A DNA stretch of 64,000 bases from assembly GCF_014203695.1 (NCBI RefSeq), contig NZ_JACHJO010000002.1:62001-126000 (forward strand), in the 5' to 3' direction. The translations under genes and the position numbers were made by a program. How positions within the stretch are numbered: position 1 is the first letter of the stretch; each line of letters begins with the position of its first letter. The notes beneath the pieces were generated by a model that was given only the letters and a program-made list of their open reading frames with translations, ran no database searches and was not told the origin of the DNA. This DNA is from Nocardiopsis algeriensis. Lineage in GTDB: Bacteria; Actinomycetota; Actinomycetes; Streptosporangiales; Streptosporangiaceae. This document shows positions 16,936 through 26,263 of this stretch, piece after piece.

Positions 16936-18528
16936 ATCTCGTCCCTGCGCGACTACATCCGAGAGCACACCAACCCCACGGTCTTCGCCGTCTCGGGCAT
17001 CGTGATCGTGGCCTTCGTCGTCATGGGGGTCGTCGCCACCGAACCGCTGCTGAACGCGGCCACGGCCACGCGCGACTGGATCGGCGAGAAACTGGGCTGG
17101 ATCTACGTCCTGGCCACGACCTTCTTCCTGGGCCTGGCCCTGTTCCTGCTGTTCAGCCGGTTCGGCTCCATCCGCCTGGGCCCCGACGACTCGCGCCCCG
17201 AGTTCGGCACCGTGGCCTGGTTCGCCATGCTCTTCACCACCGGCATGGGCATCGGCCTGGTGTTCTGGGGCGTCTCCGAGCCCGTCCACCACCTGCACTG
17301 GCCCCGCAGGGCGGAGTACCTCCCCGGACCCGACGGGGCCCCCGTTCCCGAGGCGGCGGGCGAGGCCATGGCGCTGAGCCTCTTCCACTGGTCCTTCCAC
17401 CCGTGGGCCGTCTACATCGCCCTCGGGCTGTCGCTGGGTTACTTCGCCTTCCGCAAGGGCCTGCCGATGCGGCCCGCCTCGGCGCTGTACCCCCTGATGG
17501 GCGACCGGGCGTTCGGCTGGCCCGGACACATCGTGGACATCCTGGCCGTGTTCGGAACGATCTTCGGCCTGGCGACCTCCCTGGGACTGGGCACGCTCCA
17601 GATCAACGGCGGGCTCAACCACGTCTTCGGGATCCCGTCCAACTCCTTCGTGCAGTCGGTGCTCATCGTCGTCATCACCCTCATCGCACTGCTGAGCGTG
17701 GTGGCCGGCATCGACAAGGGCATCCGCCGGCTGTCGGTGATCAACCTCTGGCTGGCCTTCCTCCTGCTGGTGGTCGTCTTCCTCCTCGGCCCCAAGCTGT
17801 GGACCATCAGCATCACCACCACCGGACTCGGGCAGTACCTGGCCGGCCTCGTCCCGTGGAGCCTGGCCTTTCCCAGCCCGCTCGTCGACCCCCAGGCAGC
17901 GGAGTGGACCACCGCGTGGAGCATCTTCTACTGGGGCTGGTGGATCTCCTGGGCGCCGTTCGTCGGCATCTTCCTGGCCCGCGTCTCCTACGGGCGTACC
18001 ATCCGCGAGTTCGTCGTCGGCGCGCTGTTCGCTCCCGTCGTCGTCTCCGTCCTGTGGTTCGGGGTCTTCGGCGGCGCGAGCCTGTACTACGACATGTTCC
18101 GAGATGCCGGGCTCAACGAGCTGGCCGAGGAGGACCGCGCCTTCCGCATGATCGACATGCTCCCCGTCGGAGCGGCGGTCGGCGCCGTCATCTCCGTCCT
18201 GCTGATCATCGTCGTCTCGGTCTTCTTCGTCACCTCCTCCGACTCCGGCTCCCTGGTCGTGGACACGCTCACCAACGGCCAGGACCCCCGCCCGGTCAAG
18301 TCCCAGCGGGCGTTCTGGGCGCTGAGCGAGGGCGCCGTCACCCTCGTCCTGCTCGTCCTCGGCGGCGCGGAAGCCCTGTCCGCACTCCAGGCGGCGGCGG
18401 TCGTCACCGGGCTGCCCTTCGCCGTGATCCTGCTGCTCATGTCCTGGGGACTGCTCAAGGCGCTGAAGGACGAACCCCGGTCACCCGGGCGGGCGGAGAG
18501 GGAGCGCATGCCCGGCGCCCGGCCCTAG
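16936..18528 (+). CDS. BCCT-family (betaine/choline/carnitine) transporter; start codon unusual
   Basis: The protein has about 530 residues and 12 predicted membrane helices. It shows BCCT landmarks: WFAMLFTTGMGIGLVFWGVSEPV, the Trp-rich YWGWWISWAPFVGIFLARVSYG, and VTSSDSGSLVVDTL. Such carriers import compatible solutes by sodium or proton symport. A strong ribosome site GGAAGGAG (16923-16930) is spaced 5 nt from ATC 16936; no ATG, GTG or TTG stands there. The nearest canonical start, GTG 16849, would add an atypical Pro/Arg-rich leader. I mark 16936, but the start is unresolved. The short C-terminal tail suggests no large osmosensory extension. Confidence 0.87.
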   Translation: MSSLRDYIREHTNPTVFAVSGIVIVAFVVMGVVATEPLLNAATATRDWIGEKLGWIYVLATTFFLGLALFLLFSRFGSIRLGPDDSRPEFGTVAWFAMLFTTGMGIGLVFWGVSEPVHHLHWPRRAEYLPGPDGAPVPEAAGEAMALSLFHWSFHPWAVYIALGLSLGYFAFRKGLPMRPASALYPLMGDRAFGWPGHIVDILAVFGTIFGLATSLGLGTLQINGGLNHVFGIPSNSFVQSVLIVVITLIALLSVVAGIDKGIRRLSVINLWLAFLLLVVVFLLGPKLWTISITTTGLGQYLAGLVPWSLAFPSPLVDPQAAEWTTAWSIFYWGWWISWAPFVGIFLARVSYGRTIREFVVGALFAPVVVSVLWFGVFGGASLYYDMFRDAGLNELAEEDRAFRMIDMLPVGAAVGAVISVLLIIVVSVFFVTSSDSGSLVVDTLTNGQDPRPVKSQRAFWALSEGAVTLVLLVLGGAEALSALQAAAVVTGLPFAVILLLMSWGLLKALKDEPRSPGRAERERMPGARP

Positions 18529-18548
18529 GACGTGCCCTGTGGGTGCGC

Positions 18549-18640
18549 GCCCTGCCGTGCGGCGCCCCGGCACGCCCCACCGGGCTCTCCCCGGTCGGCG
18601 GAGAAGCGCTCCGGTTCCTTCTCCGGCCTTGCGGGACAGG
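18549..18640. repeat. Intergenic repeat family 2, copy 1
   Basis: This stretch between the BCCT and Hsp20 genes resembles 38277-38368. Shared blocks include GCCCTGCCG-NN-CGGCG, CCCCGGTCGGCGG and CGCTCCGGTTCC followed by CTCCG. It can fold into GC-rich hairpins and lies 3' of a gene, so it may also act in transcript ending. Confidence 0.55.
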
Positions 18641-18705
18641 CACCGGGATCCCGCTCGCGACAGGCGGTGCCCACCGGGTCCGCCCCACAGGAAGGAAGAC
18701 TCCAC

Positions 18706-19179
18706 ATGGCACGCAAGAGGTTCACCAACCCCTTCCACGGCGTCGTGGACATGATCACCGAGATGAACCGCGTCTCCGATGCCATGGCCTCCGTCGAGAG
18801 CGGGCACGCCGGAGGGCGCGAGCGCGGCTACGCCGACGCCTGGAGCCCGCCCACGGACATCCTCGCCAGGGGCGAGGACCTGGTGATCCGCTGCGGGTTG
18901 TCGGGGGTGCACGAGGAGGACGTCTCCGTCACCCTGACCCACGGGACCCTCACCGTCACCGGGGAGCGCAGGCGCGAGGAGGACGAGAGCGCGGTCTACT
19001 ACTCCTCCGAGCGCTTCATGGGCACGTTCCGGCGCGAGATCAGCCTGCCCGAGGGGGTCACCGAGAAGGACATCCGGGCCGACTACGGCGAAGGGCTCCT
19101 GGAGGTGGTGGTGCGCGGTGCCGCCGGCGCCGCCGCCCCCAGGCGGATCGCCGTCGCCAAGCGGGGGCGCGGCAGGTAG
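18706..19179 (+). CDS. Hsp20/alpha-crystallin family small heat shock protein
   Basis: This 157-residue protein has an alpha-crystallin domain at about residues 45-140 with DILARGEDLVIRCGLSGV, the VTLTHGTLTVTGERR strand pair, and the conserved GTFRREISLPEGV followed by DIRADYGEGLLEVVV. It is an ATP-independent holdase that binds unfolding proteins. ATG 18706 sits behind GGAAGGAAG. It appears monocistronic. Confidence 0.93.
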   Translation: MARKRFTNPFHGVVDMITEMNRVSDAMASVESGHAGGRERGYADAWSPPTDILARGEDLVIRCGLSGVHEEDVSVTLTHGTLTVTGERRREEDESAVYYSSERFMGTFRREISLPEGVTEKDIRADYGEGLLEVVVRGAAGAAAPRRIAVAKRGRGR

Positions 19180-19272
19180 CCCGACCGCATCCGCGGGAAC
19201 CGGACGGCGCCCCGGTCCGACATGAAGGGGGAACGGCCGCACGCGGGCGGCCCGCAACCCCGAGGACAGCAC

Positions 19273-19833
19273 ATGAACCGCACCCGGACGGCCTGGACCG
19301 CCGCCCTGCTCGCCCTCTCCCTCTCCGCCTGCGCGGGCGGTGCCGACAGTGCCGGCAGCACCGACGCGGACGCCGGACAGGAGACCGCGCAGGAGGCCGG
19401 CGAGGCGGCGCACACCGCCGCCGACGGCTTCGCGATCACCGACCCGTGGGTCAAGGCCGCCACCGCCGAGGACGGCATGACCGCCGTCTTCGGCGAGATC
19501 ACCAACAGCGGGGACGCGGAGGCCACCGTCGTCGCGGCCGCCCACGACGCCGCGGGAACCGTGGAGCTCCACGAGTCCGCCGCCGACGGCGCGGACTCGG
19601 TCATGCGCGAGAAGGAAGGCGGCTTCCCCGTCCCCGCCGGGGGAAGCCGCGCCCTGGAGCCCGGCGGCGACCACATCATGCTCATGGACCTGGAGCGCGA
19701 CCTGCTGCCCGGCGACGAGACCACCGTCACCCTGGAGTTCTCCGACGGCTCCACCACGGAGTTCACCGCTCCCGTCAAGGACTACGCGGGTGCCCAGGAG
19801 GAGTACGAGGGCGAAGGGCACGGGGATCACTGA
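19273..19833 (+). CDS. PCuAC-type copper chaperone lipoprotein (ECuC-like)
   Basis: This 186-residue exported protein has a lipobox (LSLSACAG near residue 20) after a hydrophobic leader. The PCuAC domain follows, with the copper motif His, 10 residues, Met, about 22 residues, then HIM (ELHESAADG... to GGDHIMLMD). These His and Met residues bind Cu(I). The gene is coupled to the DyP peroxidase gene by TGATG overlap. In Streptomyces lividans the chaperone ECuC and the peroxidase DtpA lie together and serve copper delivery to a secreted oxidase; the same arrangement is seen here. ATG 19273 follows GAGGACAGC. Confidence 0.88.
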   Translation: MNRTRTAWTAALLALSLSACAGGADSAGSTDADAGQETAQEAGEAAHTAADGFAITDPWVKAATAEDGMTAVFGEITNSGDAEATVVAAAHDAAGTVELHESAADGADSVMREKEGGFPVPAGGSRALEPGGDHIMLMDLERDLLPGDETTVTLEFSDGSTTEFTAPVKDYAGAQEEYEGEGHGDH

Positions 19834-21044
19834 TGGGCGAGCGTGCGATGAGCCGCAGAGGCCTGCTGCTGGGCGGCGCGGCGGTCGCCGGAGCCGGGGT
19901 CGCGGGCGGGGCGCTCGCGCGCCTGCGGGCCGCGGATCCGACCTCCGCTCCCCGAGCGGCGGAGGCACCGCTCAACGGGACTCGGACGGTCGCCTTCCAC
20001 GGCGCCCGCCAGGCGGGGGTGGAGACGCCGCCGCAGGCGCACGCCTCCTTCGTCGCCCTCGACCTGCGCGAGGAGGTGGACGCCGACGGGGTGCGGCGGA
20101 TGATGCGGCTGCTCAGCGACGACGCCGCGCGCCTGGCCGAAGGCAGGCCCGTGCTGGCCGACACCGAGCCGGAGCTGGCCGAGGTGCCCGCCCGCCTCAC
20201 CACCACGTTCGGCTTCGGCCGGGGGCTGGTGGAACGGGTCGACCCCGATGCGGTACCCGAGTGGCTGGGTCCCCTGCCCGAGTTCGGACACGACGAGCTC
20301 GACGACCGGTGGGGGGAGGCCGACCTCCTCGTGCAGGTGTGTGCGGACGACCCGGTCACCGTCTCGCACGCGGTGCGGGCGATGGCCAAGGACGCCCGCG
20401 CCTTCACCCGGCCGAGGTGGACGCAGACGGGGTTCCGGCGGGCCTCCGGATCCGAGCCCGACGGCACCACCATGCGCAACCTCATGGGCCAGGTGGACGG
20501 CACGATCAACCCGGTCGCGGGTACCCCCGCCTTCGACCGCCTGGTGTGGCGCTCGGACGGACCGGACTGGCTGCGGGGCGGCACCAGCCTGGTGCTGCGC
20601 CGCATCGCCACCGACCTGGACTCCTGGGACGAGCTGGACCGGCCCGCGCGCGAGGCGGTCATCGGACGGCGCCTCTCCAACGGCGCTCCGCTGACCGGCG
20701 AGGACGAGCACGACCTGGTGGACCTGGAGGCCACCGACACCTCGGGGCTGCCCGTGATCCCGGCGTTCGCACACGTGCGCCGGGCCCGCAGCGACGACCC
20801 CGACCAGCAGATCCTGCGCCGCCCCTACAACTACGACCTGCGCGACCACGGTGTCCCCGAGGCGGGGCTGCTGTTCGCCTCCTACCAGGCCGATCCGCTG
20901 CGCCAGTTCGTGCCCATCCAGGAACGCCTGGACGAGCTCGACCTGCTCAACGAGTGGGTCACCGCGGTCGGCTCCGCGGTGTTCGCCGTCCCGCCCGGCT
21001 GCGAGGAGGACGGCTACGTGGGCCAGGGTCTGCTCGAGGGCTGA
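19833..21044 (+). CDS. Tat-exported DyP-type haem peroxidase (DtpA/EfeB-like)
   Basis: This 403-residue protein has a twin-arginine leader (MSRRGLLLGGAAVAGAGVAGG). The catalytic DyP motif GQVDGTINP carries the distal Asp, LVLRRIATDLDSWDELDR the distal Arg region, and PAFAHVRRARSDDP the proximal haem His. It should act outside the membrane with haem loaded before export. The ATG overlaps the stop of the copper-chaperone gene, so the pair is co-translated. An EfeB-like iron role is the alternative, but no efeU or efeO is present. Confidence 0.93.
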   Translation: MGERAMSRRGLLLGGAAVAGAGVAGGALARLRAADPTSAPRAAEAPLNGTRTVAFHGARQAGVETPPQAHASFVALDLREEVDADGVRRMMRLLSDDAARLAEGRPVLADTEPELAEVPARLTTTFGFGRGLVERVDPDAVPEWLGPLPEFGHDELDDRWGEADLLVQVCADDPVTVSHAVRAMAKDARAFTRPRWTQTGFRRASGSEPDGTTMRNLMGQVDGTINPVAGTPAFDRLVWRSDGPDWLRGGTSLVLRRIATDLDSWDELDRPAREAVIGRRLSNGAPLTGEDEHDLVDLEATDTSGLPVIPAFAHVRRARSDDPDQQILRRPYNYDLRDHGVPEAGLLFASYQADPLRQFVPIQERLDELDLLNEWVTAVGSAVFAVPPGCEEDGYVGQGLLEG

Positions 21045-21085
21045 CCCGGATCCGGGGGCGCCGGAGGAGGTGCGACGATGAGGCC

Positions 21086-21640
21086 ATGACGGAGCGGACG
21101 CCCCTGCGCGCGGTTCGCACCGGGGTGTCCGCCTCGGTGTGCGTCGCCGTGTCGGCGTGCGGCCACACGCTCTCCTCCGGCCACGAGGTGCCGTTCGGCG
21201 GCCTCCTGGCCGGGGCTCTGCTGATCCTGGCGTCCGCGTGGGCGCTCACCGGGCGGGAGCGCGGACTCGGCACCATCACCGGGTGGATGCTGTGGGGCCA
21301 GCTGGCCCTGCACACCGTGTTCACTGCCGCGTCGGCGGCCGGGCACGGGGGCCACGGCACGGCCCTGGACCCCGGGGCCTCCGCCGGCGCCGACATGCTC
21401 GCCGCCCACGCGGTGGCGGCCGCGGTGTGCGCCTGGTGGCTCCGTCGGGGCGAGGCCGCGGTCTTCGACCATCTGCGTCTGGCCGCCGCAGCGCTGCTGC
21501 CGCTGGTTCTGGCTGTCGTGCGCCTCCCTTGCCAGCCGCTGCCCCCGCAGCGGCCCGCCGGACCGCTCCTGCCCGCCCCCGCCGCACCGCTCCTGCGCCA
21601 CAGCCTGGTCCTGCGCGGACCTCCGCTCTCCCCGCGCTGA
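21086..21640 (+). CDS. Small integral membrane protein of the copper/DyP cluster, unknown function
   Basis: This 184-residue protein has about four hydrophobic helices (near residues 13-25, 38-55, 64-80 and 100-117) and several His residues at helix ends (SGHE, QLALHTVF, GHGGHG, LAAHAVAAAV). The C-terminus is a Pro/Leu-rich tail. I do not assign a known family. Its place between the DyP gene (41 bp) and the ECF sigma gene (82 bp) suggests a membrane partner: metal handling or membrane control of the sigma factor are both possible. GGAGGAGG lies rather far (15 nt) from ATG 21086, so the start is moderately sure. Confidence 0.7.
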   Translation: MTERTPLRAVRTGVSASVCVAVSACGHTLSSGHEVPFGGLLAGALLILASAWALTGRERGLGTITGWMLWGQLALHTVFTAASAAGHGGHGTALDPGASAGADMLAAHAVAAAVCAWWLRRGEAAVFDHLRLAAAALLPLVLAVVRLPCQPLPPQRPAGPLLPAPAAPLLRHSLVLRGPPLSPR

Positions 21641-21722
21641 CCGAGACCGCCGACCGCGCGTACCGCTCCCCGACCACGGGCCGGGGGGCCGCCGGTGCGC
21701 GCCCGGAACCAGGAGAGCACCC

Positions 21723-22268
21723 ATGCCCGGCCTCGCACGCGAGGTTGTACCCGACGCCGTTCCCGACACCGATCTCGACCGTCTCGCCCTGGCCGCCCGC
21801 GACGGGTCCCCGTCCGCTCTGGACGACCTCGTCCGGCGCACCCGCGGCGACGTCGGCCGCTACATCGCCCGGCGGGTTCCGCCCGACCGTGTGGAGGAAC
21901 TCACCCAGGAGACCTACCTGCGGATGCTGCGCGCCCTGCCCCGGTACTCGGGGCGGGCCCCCGTCCTCGCCTGGCTGCGGGCCATCGCCCGCAACACCGT
22001 CGCCGACCGCTACCGCCACGACTCCGCCCGGCCGCGCTGCGTCGACTCCGCCGGCCGGGAGCCCGCGTCACCCGGGCGGTTCGAGGAGTACCTCGCGCTG
22101 CTCGCCCTGCTGGACGGGCTCGCCCCCGAGCGGAGGCGGGCGTTCGTCCTCACACAGCTGGCGGGTCTGCCCTACGCCGAGGCCGCGAGCCGCCTCGGTG
22201 TTCCCGTCGGCACCGTCCGCTCCCGCGTCGCCCGGGCCCGGCGCGACCTGCTCCGCGACATGCGGTGA
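21723..22268 (+). CDS. ECF-type RNA polymerase sigma factor (SigC-like)
   Basis: This 181-residue protein has region 2 (RYIARRVPPDRVEELTQETYLRMLRALP then WLRAIARNTVADRYR) and region 4 (LLDGLAPERRRAFVLTQLAGLPYAEAASRLGVPVGTVRSRVARARRDLL). Region 3 is missing, as in ECF factors. ATG 21723 follows AGGAGAGCACCC. No classic anti-sigma with a zinc HxxxCxxC motif is adjacent; the small membrane protein upstream is the only candidate. It probably directs the copper/peroxidase genes or its own operon. Confidence 0.92.
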   Translation: MPGLAREVVPDAVPDTDLDRLALAARDGSPSALDDLVRRTRGDVGRYIARRVPPDRVEELTQETYLRMLRALPRYSGRAPVLAWLRAIARNTVADRYRHDSARPRCVDSAGREPASPGRFEEYLALLALLDGLAPERRRAFVLTQLAGLPYAEAASRLGVPVGTVRSRVARARRDLLRDMR

Positions 22269-22270
22269 CA

Positions 22271-22302
22271 CCGGAGGCCCGCCCCGAGGGGCGGGCCTCC
22301 GG
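22271..22302 (+). terminator. Perfect 15-bp hairpin after the ECF sigma gene
   Basis: CCGGAGGCCCGCCCC pairs without mismatch with GGGGCGGGCCTCCGG across a 2-nt loop, starting 2 nt after the stop codon. It is an I-shaped actinobacterial terminator without a T-run. Confidence 0.85.
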
Positions 22303-22320
22303 CCGGGTCGGAAGGGGCCG

Positions 22321-22362
22321 GGCCGTGGTGTGCGGACGCTCTCGCCGCATCGGCGGAGCCGA
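22321..22362 (+). repeat. Intergenic repeat family 1, copy A
   Basis: It contains GGCCGTGGTG then TGCGGACGCTCTCGCCG-CAT-CGGCGGAGCCGA, matching the other family copies at 40316-40399, 53149-53189 and 57440-57504. The CTCGCCG...CGGCGGAG part is self-complementary. Confidence 0.7.
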
Positions 22363-22503
22363 CCCCCGGCGAACGGGGCGACCAGGCGTTCTCCCTTGCA
22401 AGACGGGGAGCGCAGCTCAGCCTGGTTCGGCTTCGCAAGCTCTCCGACTCGGCAAGGAGGCACCCGGCGGCCGTGCGGCCCGAGACGATCCGGGAAACAG
22501 GGA

Positions 22504-23838
22504 CTAGAAGCTGCGGTCCTTGTCGTAGGGGCCGATGACGGCCAGGGCGCGCGGGCGGGAGAGCAGGTCCGCGGCGACCTCGGCCACCTCCGCCCCCGTG
22601 ACCGCGTCGAGGCGGGCCAGGTCCTCGTCGATCGAGAAGTGGCGCGGATGGTTGAGCTCGTGCGACAGCAGGCGCCCCATGCGCGCGTTCGTGCCCTCGC
22701 TGCCCAGCACCAGCGATCCCTGGATCTGGCCCTTGGCCCGCTGGAGCTCCTCGGCGGTGATCCCCTCGCGGGCCACCTTGTCCAGCTCCTCGCGGCACAC
22801 CCCGACGACCTCGTCGGCCTTCTCCGGCAGGCAGCCGGCGTAGACCTGGAAGGTACCGGTGTCGGCGTAACCGGTGTGGTAGGCGTGCACCGCGTAGGCC
22901 AGTCCGCGCTTCTCGCGCACCTCCTGGAACAGGCGTGAGGACATGCCCCCGCCCAGGGCCGCACTGAGCAGCCGCAGCGCCTGCCAGCGCGGATCGGTGC
23001 GCGTGATGCCCTCCGAGCCCAGGATGATGTGCGCCTGCTCGGTCTCACGCGACTCCACCACCGTGCCGCCGCGGGTGGGCACCGGGCCCCCTCCCATGCG
23101 CGGACGCACCGGGCGTGCGTCGCCCGCGGCGGCCAGCTGGTCCGCGAAGATCTCCCGCACCCGCGCCACCACGTCGTCGTGGTCCAGGCTGCCGGCCGCG
23201 GTCACGATCAGCTGTGAGGGGACGTAGGCGTCCCGGTACTGCTCGGCGATCCGGTCGCGGGGCAGCGCCTTGATCGTCTCGTTGGTGCCGAGGATGGGGC
23301 GCCCCAGCGGGCTGTCCCCGAAGAAGTGCGCCGCGAAGACGTCGTCCACCAGGTCGGCGGGCTCGTCCTCGTACATGGCGATCTCCTCCAGGATCACGCC
23401 GCGCTCCGTCTCGACCTCGCCCTCGTCGAGCACCGAGGCGGCCACCATGTCGCCGACCACGTCGACGGCCAGCGGCAGGTCCCGGTCGAGCACCTTCGCG
23501 TAGTAGCAGGTGTGCTCCTTGGCGGTGTAGGCGTTGTGGTCGGCGCCCACGCCGTCCAGGAGCGCGGAGATCTCCAGCGCGGAGCGGGTCCTGGTCCCCT
23601 TGAACAGCAGGTGCTCCAGGAAGTGCGCCGAACCGGCGTGTGCGGAGTCCTCGTCTCTCGAGCCCGTGGCGGCCGAGATCCCGAACGCGGTCGAGCGCAC
23701 GCCCGCGATGTGTTCGGTGACCACGCGCAGGCCGCCCGGCAGCACGGTGCGGCGCACCAGTCCGGAGCCGCCGTCCGGCTCCAGCAGCGTCACGGTCGTG
23801 CCCGGCTCCTGCTCGGCTGCGATGGGGACAGAACTCAT
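22504..23838 (-). CDS. M16-family zinc metallopeptidase (insulinase-like)
   Basis: This 444-residue protein has the inverted zinc motif HFLEH near residue 72 with the downstream Glu in the ETERGVILEEIAMYEDEP segment. The M16 C-terminal domain carries the substrate Arg/Tyr region (GGGMSSRLFQEVREKRGLAYAVHAYH). It follows pnp by 100 bp, the usual gene order in actinobacteria. ATG 23838 has AGAAGGATT upstream. A terminator lies between pnp and this gene, so it may have its own promoter. The physiological substrate is not known. Confidence 0.94.
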   Translation of the reverse strand: MSSVPIAAEQEPGTTVTLLEPDGGSGLVRRTVLPGGLRVVTEHIAGVRSTAFGISAATGSRDEDSAHAGSAHFLEHLLFKGTRTRSALEISALLDGVGADHNAYTAKEHTCYYAKVLDRDLPLAVDVVGDMVAASVLDEGEVETERGVILEEIAMYEDEPADLVDDVFAAHFFGDSPLGRPILGTNETIKALPRDRIAEQYRDAYVPSQLIVTAAGSLDHDDVVARVREIFADQLAAAGDARPVRPRMGGGPVPTRGGTVVESRETEQAHIILGSEGITRTDPRWQALRLLSAALGGGMSSRLFQEVREKRGLAYAVHAYHTGYADTGTFQVYAGCLPEKADEVVGVCREELDKVAREGITAEELQRAKGQIQGSLVLGSEGTNARMGRLLSHELNHPRHFSIDEDLARLDAVTGAEVAEVAADLLSRPRALAVIGPYDKDRSF

Positions 23839-23886
23839 GAATCCTTCTTCTTGGCGTCGGTGGCTGGTGGGGCGAGGATACGCGGT

Positions 23887-23920
23887 GGGGGCGGCCGCAC
23901 CGCATGGTGCGACCGCCCCC
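23887..23920 (-). terminator. Terminator downstream of pnp
   Basis: GGGGGCGGCCGCACC pairs with GGTGCGACCGCCCCC (14 of 15 positions) across GCAT. It lies 19 bp beyond the pnp stop in the direction of transcription. Confidence 0.8.
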
Positions 23921-23938
23921 TCACATGTCAGCCCCGGA

Positions 23939-26263
23939 TCAGGTGTTCTCGGAGTTCCTGGTCGAGGTGCGGCGGCGACGGCGGCGCGGGGCCGCGGAGT
24001 CGTCCTTGCCGGTCTCCTCGGCCTCGGTGTCGGCCTCGGTGTCGGCCTCGGTGTCGGCCGGGGTGTCGCTGTCCGCGGCCGCCTCGGCGGTCTCGGCCTC
24101 GACGACCTCGACGGGAGCCAGCGACAGCTTGCCGCGGGGGTCGATCTCGCGGATCTCGACCTGGATCTTCTCGCCGATGCCGATCACGTCGTCGATGTTC
24201 TCGATCCGCTTGCCGCCGTGCAGCTTGCGGATCTGCGAGATGTGCAGCAGACCGTCCTTGCCCGGCATCAGCGACACGAAGGCGCCGAACGTGGTGGTCT
24301 TGACGACGGTGCCCAGGTAGCGGTCGCCGACCTCCGGCATCGTCGGGTTCGCGATCTGGTTGATCGTGTTCCGGGCGGCCTCGGCGGACGGGCCGTCGGT
24401 GGCACCGATGTAGATCGTGCCGTCGTCCTCGATGGTGATCTCGGCGCCGGTCTCGTCCTGGATCGAGTTGATCATCTTGCCCTTGGGGCCGATGACCTCG
24501 CCGATCTTGTCCACCGGGACCTTGACGGTGAGGATGCGCGGAGCGTGCGGGCTCATCTCGGCCGGACGCTCGATGGCCTCCTGCATGACGTCGAGGATGG
24601 CCAGGCGGGCGCCGCGGGCCTGCTGCAGGGCCATGGCCAGCTGCTCGGCGGGAATGCCGTCGAGCTTGGTGTCCAGCTGCAGCGCGGTGATGAGCTCACG
24701 GGTGCCGGCGACCTTGAAGTCCATGTCGCCGAAGGCGTCCTCGGCACCGAGGATGTCGGTGAGGGTGACGAACTCGCCGTCCTCGCTGATCAGGCCCATG
24801 GCGATGCCGGCCACCATCTCCTTGAGCGGCACACCGGCCGACAGCAGGGACATGGTGGACGCGCAGACCGAACCCATCGAGGTGGAACCGTTGGAGCCCA
24901 GCGCCTCGGACACCTGGCGGATGGCGTACGGGAACTCCTCCCGCGAGGGCAGGACCGGGATCAGGGCGCGCTCGGCGAGGGCGCCGTGCCCGATCTCGCG
25001 CCGCTTGGGCGAGCCCACCCGGCCGGTCTCACCGGTGGAGTAGGGCGGGAAGTTGTAGTGGTGCATGTAGCGCTTGGTCTTGTCGGGGTTGAGCGTGTCG
25101 ACCGACTGCTCCATGCGCAGCATGTTCAGGGTGGTGACACCCATGATCTGGGTCTCACCGCGCTCGAAGAGCGCGGAGCCGTGCACCCGCGGCAGGACGC
25201 CCACCTCGGCGGCCAGCTGGCGGATGTCCTTGGGGCCGCGCCCGTCGATGCGGACCTTGTCGCGCAGAACGCGCTCGCGCATGAGCTGCTTGCTCAGCGA
25301 GCGGAAGGCGGCACCGATCTCCTTCTCGCGGCCCTCGAACTGCTCGGCGAGGCGCTCGGCGACGCTGTTCTTGACGCTGTCGAGCTCGCCCTCGCGGGTC
25401 TGCTTGTCGGCGATGGTGAGCGCCTTGGACAGGTCCTCGCGGACGGCGGCCTCGACGGCCTCGTAGACGTCGTCCTCGTAGTCGAGGAAGACCGGGAACT
25501 CACCCGTCTCGCGGCTGGTCTGGTCGGCGACGGCCTGCTGGGCGCGGCACAGCACCTTGATGAAGGGCTTGGCGGCCTCCAGGCCCTCGGCGACGGTCTG
25601 CTCGTTGGGGCCGACCGCGCCCTCGGAGACCAGGCGCAGGGTGTTCACCGTGGACTCGGCCTCGACCATCATGATCGCGACGTCGCCGTCCTCCAGGACA
25701 CGACCGGCGACCACCATGTCGAAGGTGGCGTTCTCGAGCTCGCCGTGGGTGGGGAAGCCCACCCACTGGCCCTCGATCAGCGCGACGCGCACGCCGCCGA
25801 TCGGGCCCGAGAAGGGCAGCCCGGCGATCTGGGTGGACATCGAGGCGGCGTTGATCGCCACGACGTCGTACAGGTGCTCGGGGTGCAGGGACAGGATCGT
25901 CTCGACGATCTGGATCTCGTTGCGCAGGCCCTTCTTGAACGACGGGCGCAGCGGCCGGTCGATCAGGCGGCAGGTGAGGATGGCGTCCTCGGAGGGACGG
26001 CCCTCGCGCCGGAAGAAGGAGCCGGGGATGCGGCCCGCGGCGTACATGCGCTCCTCGACGTCCACCGTCAGGGGGAAGAAGTCGAGGTTGTCCTTGGGGC
26101 GCTTCGAGGCGGTGGTGGCCGAGAGCACGACGGTCTCGGAGTCCAGGTACACCGTGGCGGAGCCGGCGGCCTGGCGGGCCAGGCGTCCGGTCTCGAAGCG
26201 GATGGTTCGGCTGCCGAACTTGCCGTTGTCGATGACGGCTTCGGCCGAGTACACGCCCTCCAT
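23939..26263 (-). CDS. pnp: Polyribonucleotide nucleotidyltransferase (PNPase)
   Basis: This 774-residue protein has two RNase PH domains with a helical linker, then a KH domain ([35 protein letters not shown]) near residue 610 and an S1 domain ([34 protein letters not shown]). The C-terminus has an acidic Thr/Ala/Glu stretch followed by a basic Arg tract, an extension seen in actinobacterial PNPases. It degrades RNA 3' to 5' by phosphorolysis. ATG 26263 follows GTAGGAGG. rpsO lies upstream, as is usual. Confidence 0.97.
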   Translation of the reverse strand: MEGVYSAEAVIDNGKFGSRTIRFETGRLARQAAGSATVYLDSETVVLSATTASKRPKDNLDFFPLTVDVEERMYAAGRIPGSFFRREGRPSEDAILTCRLIDRPLRPSFKKGLRNEIQIVETILSLHPEHLYDVVAINAASMSTQIAGLPFSGPIGGVRVALIEGQWVGFPTHGELENATFDMVVAGRVLEDGDVAIMMVEAESTVNTLRLVSEGAVGPNEQTVAEGLEAAKPFIKVLCRAQQAVADQTSRETGEFPVFLDYEDDVYEAVEAAVREDLSKALTIADKQTREGELDSVKNSVAERLAEQFEGREKEIGAAFRSLSKQLMRERVLRDKVRIDGRGPKDIRQLAAEVGVLPRVHGSALFERGETQIMGVTTLNMLRMEQSVDTLNPDKTKRYMHHYNFPPYSTGETGRVGSPKRREIGHGALAERALIPVLPSREEFPYAIRQVSEALGSNGSTSMGSVCASTMSLLSAGVPLKEMVAGIAMGLISEDGEFVTLTDILGAEDAFGDMDFKVAGTRELITALQLDTKLDGIPAEQLAMALQQARGARLAILDVMQEAIERPAEMSPHAPRILTVKVPVDKIGEVIGPKGKMINSIQDETGAEITIEDDGTIYIGATDGPSAEAARNTINQIANPTMPEVGDRYLGTVVKTTTFGAFVSLMPGKDGLLHISQIRKLHGGKRIENIDDVIGIGEKIQVEIREIDPRGKLSLAPVEVVEAETAEAAADSDTPADTEADTEADTEAEETGKDDSAAPRRRRRRTSTRNSENT

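Noticed and set aside
17403..19700. Plus-strand frame running through BCCT, Hsp20 and PCuAC genes before the DyP gene
   Set aside because: Only its last part, from 19833, is the DyP peroxidase with a Tat leader; the rest is out-of-frame reading of three clear genes.
22400..22480. tRNA-like stretch (GCGCAGCTCAGCC, GGTTCGGC) after the ECF sigma gene
   Set aside because: No acceptor stem pairing, no anticodon arm at the right distance, no GTTCGAATC T-loop. Not a tRNA.
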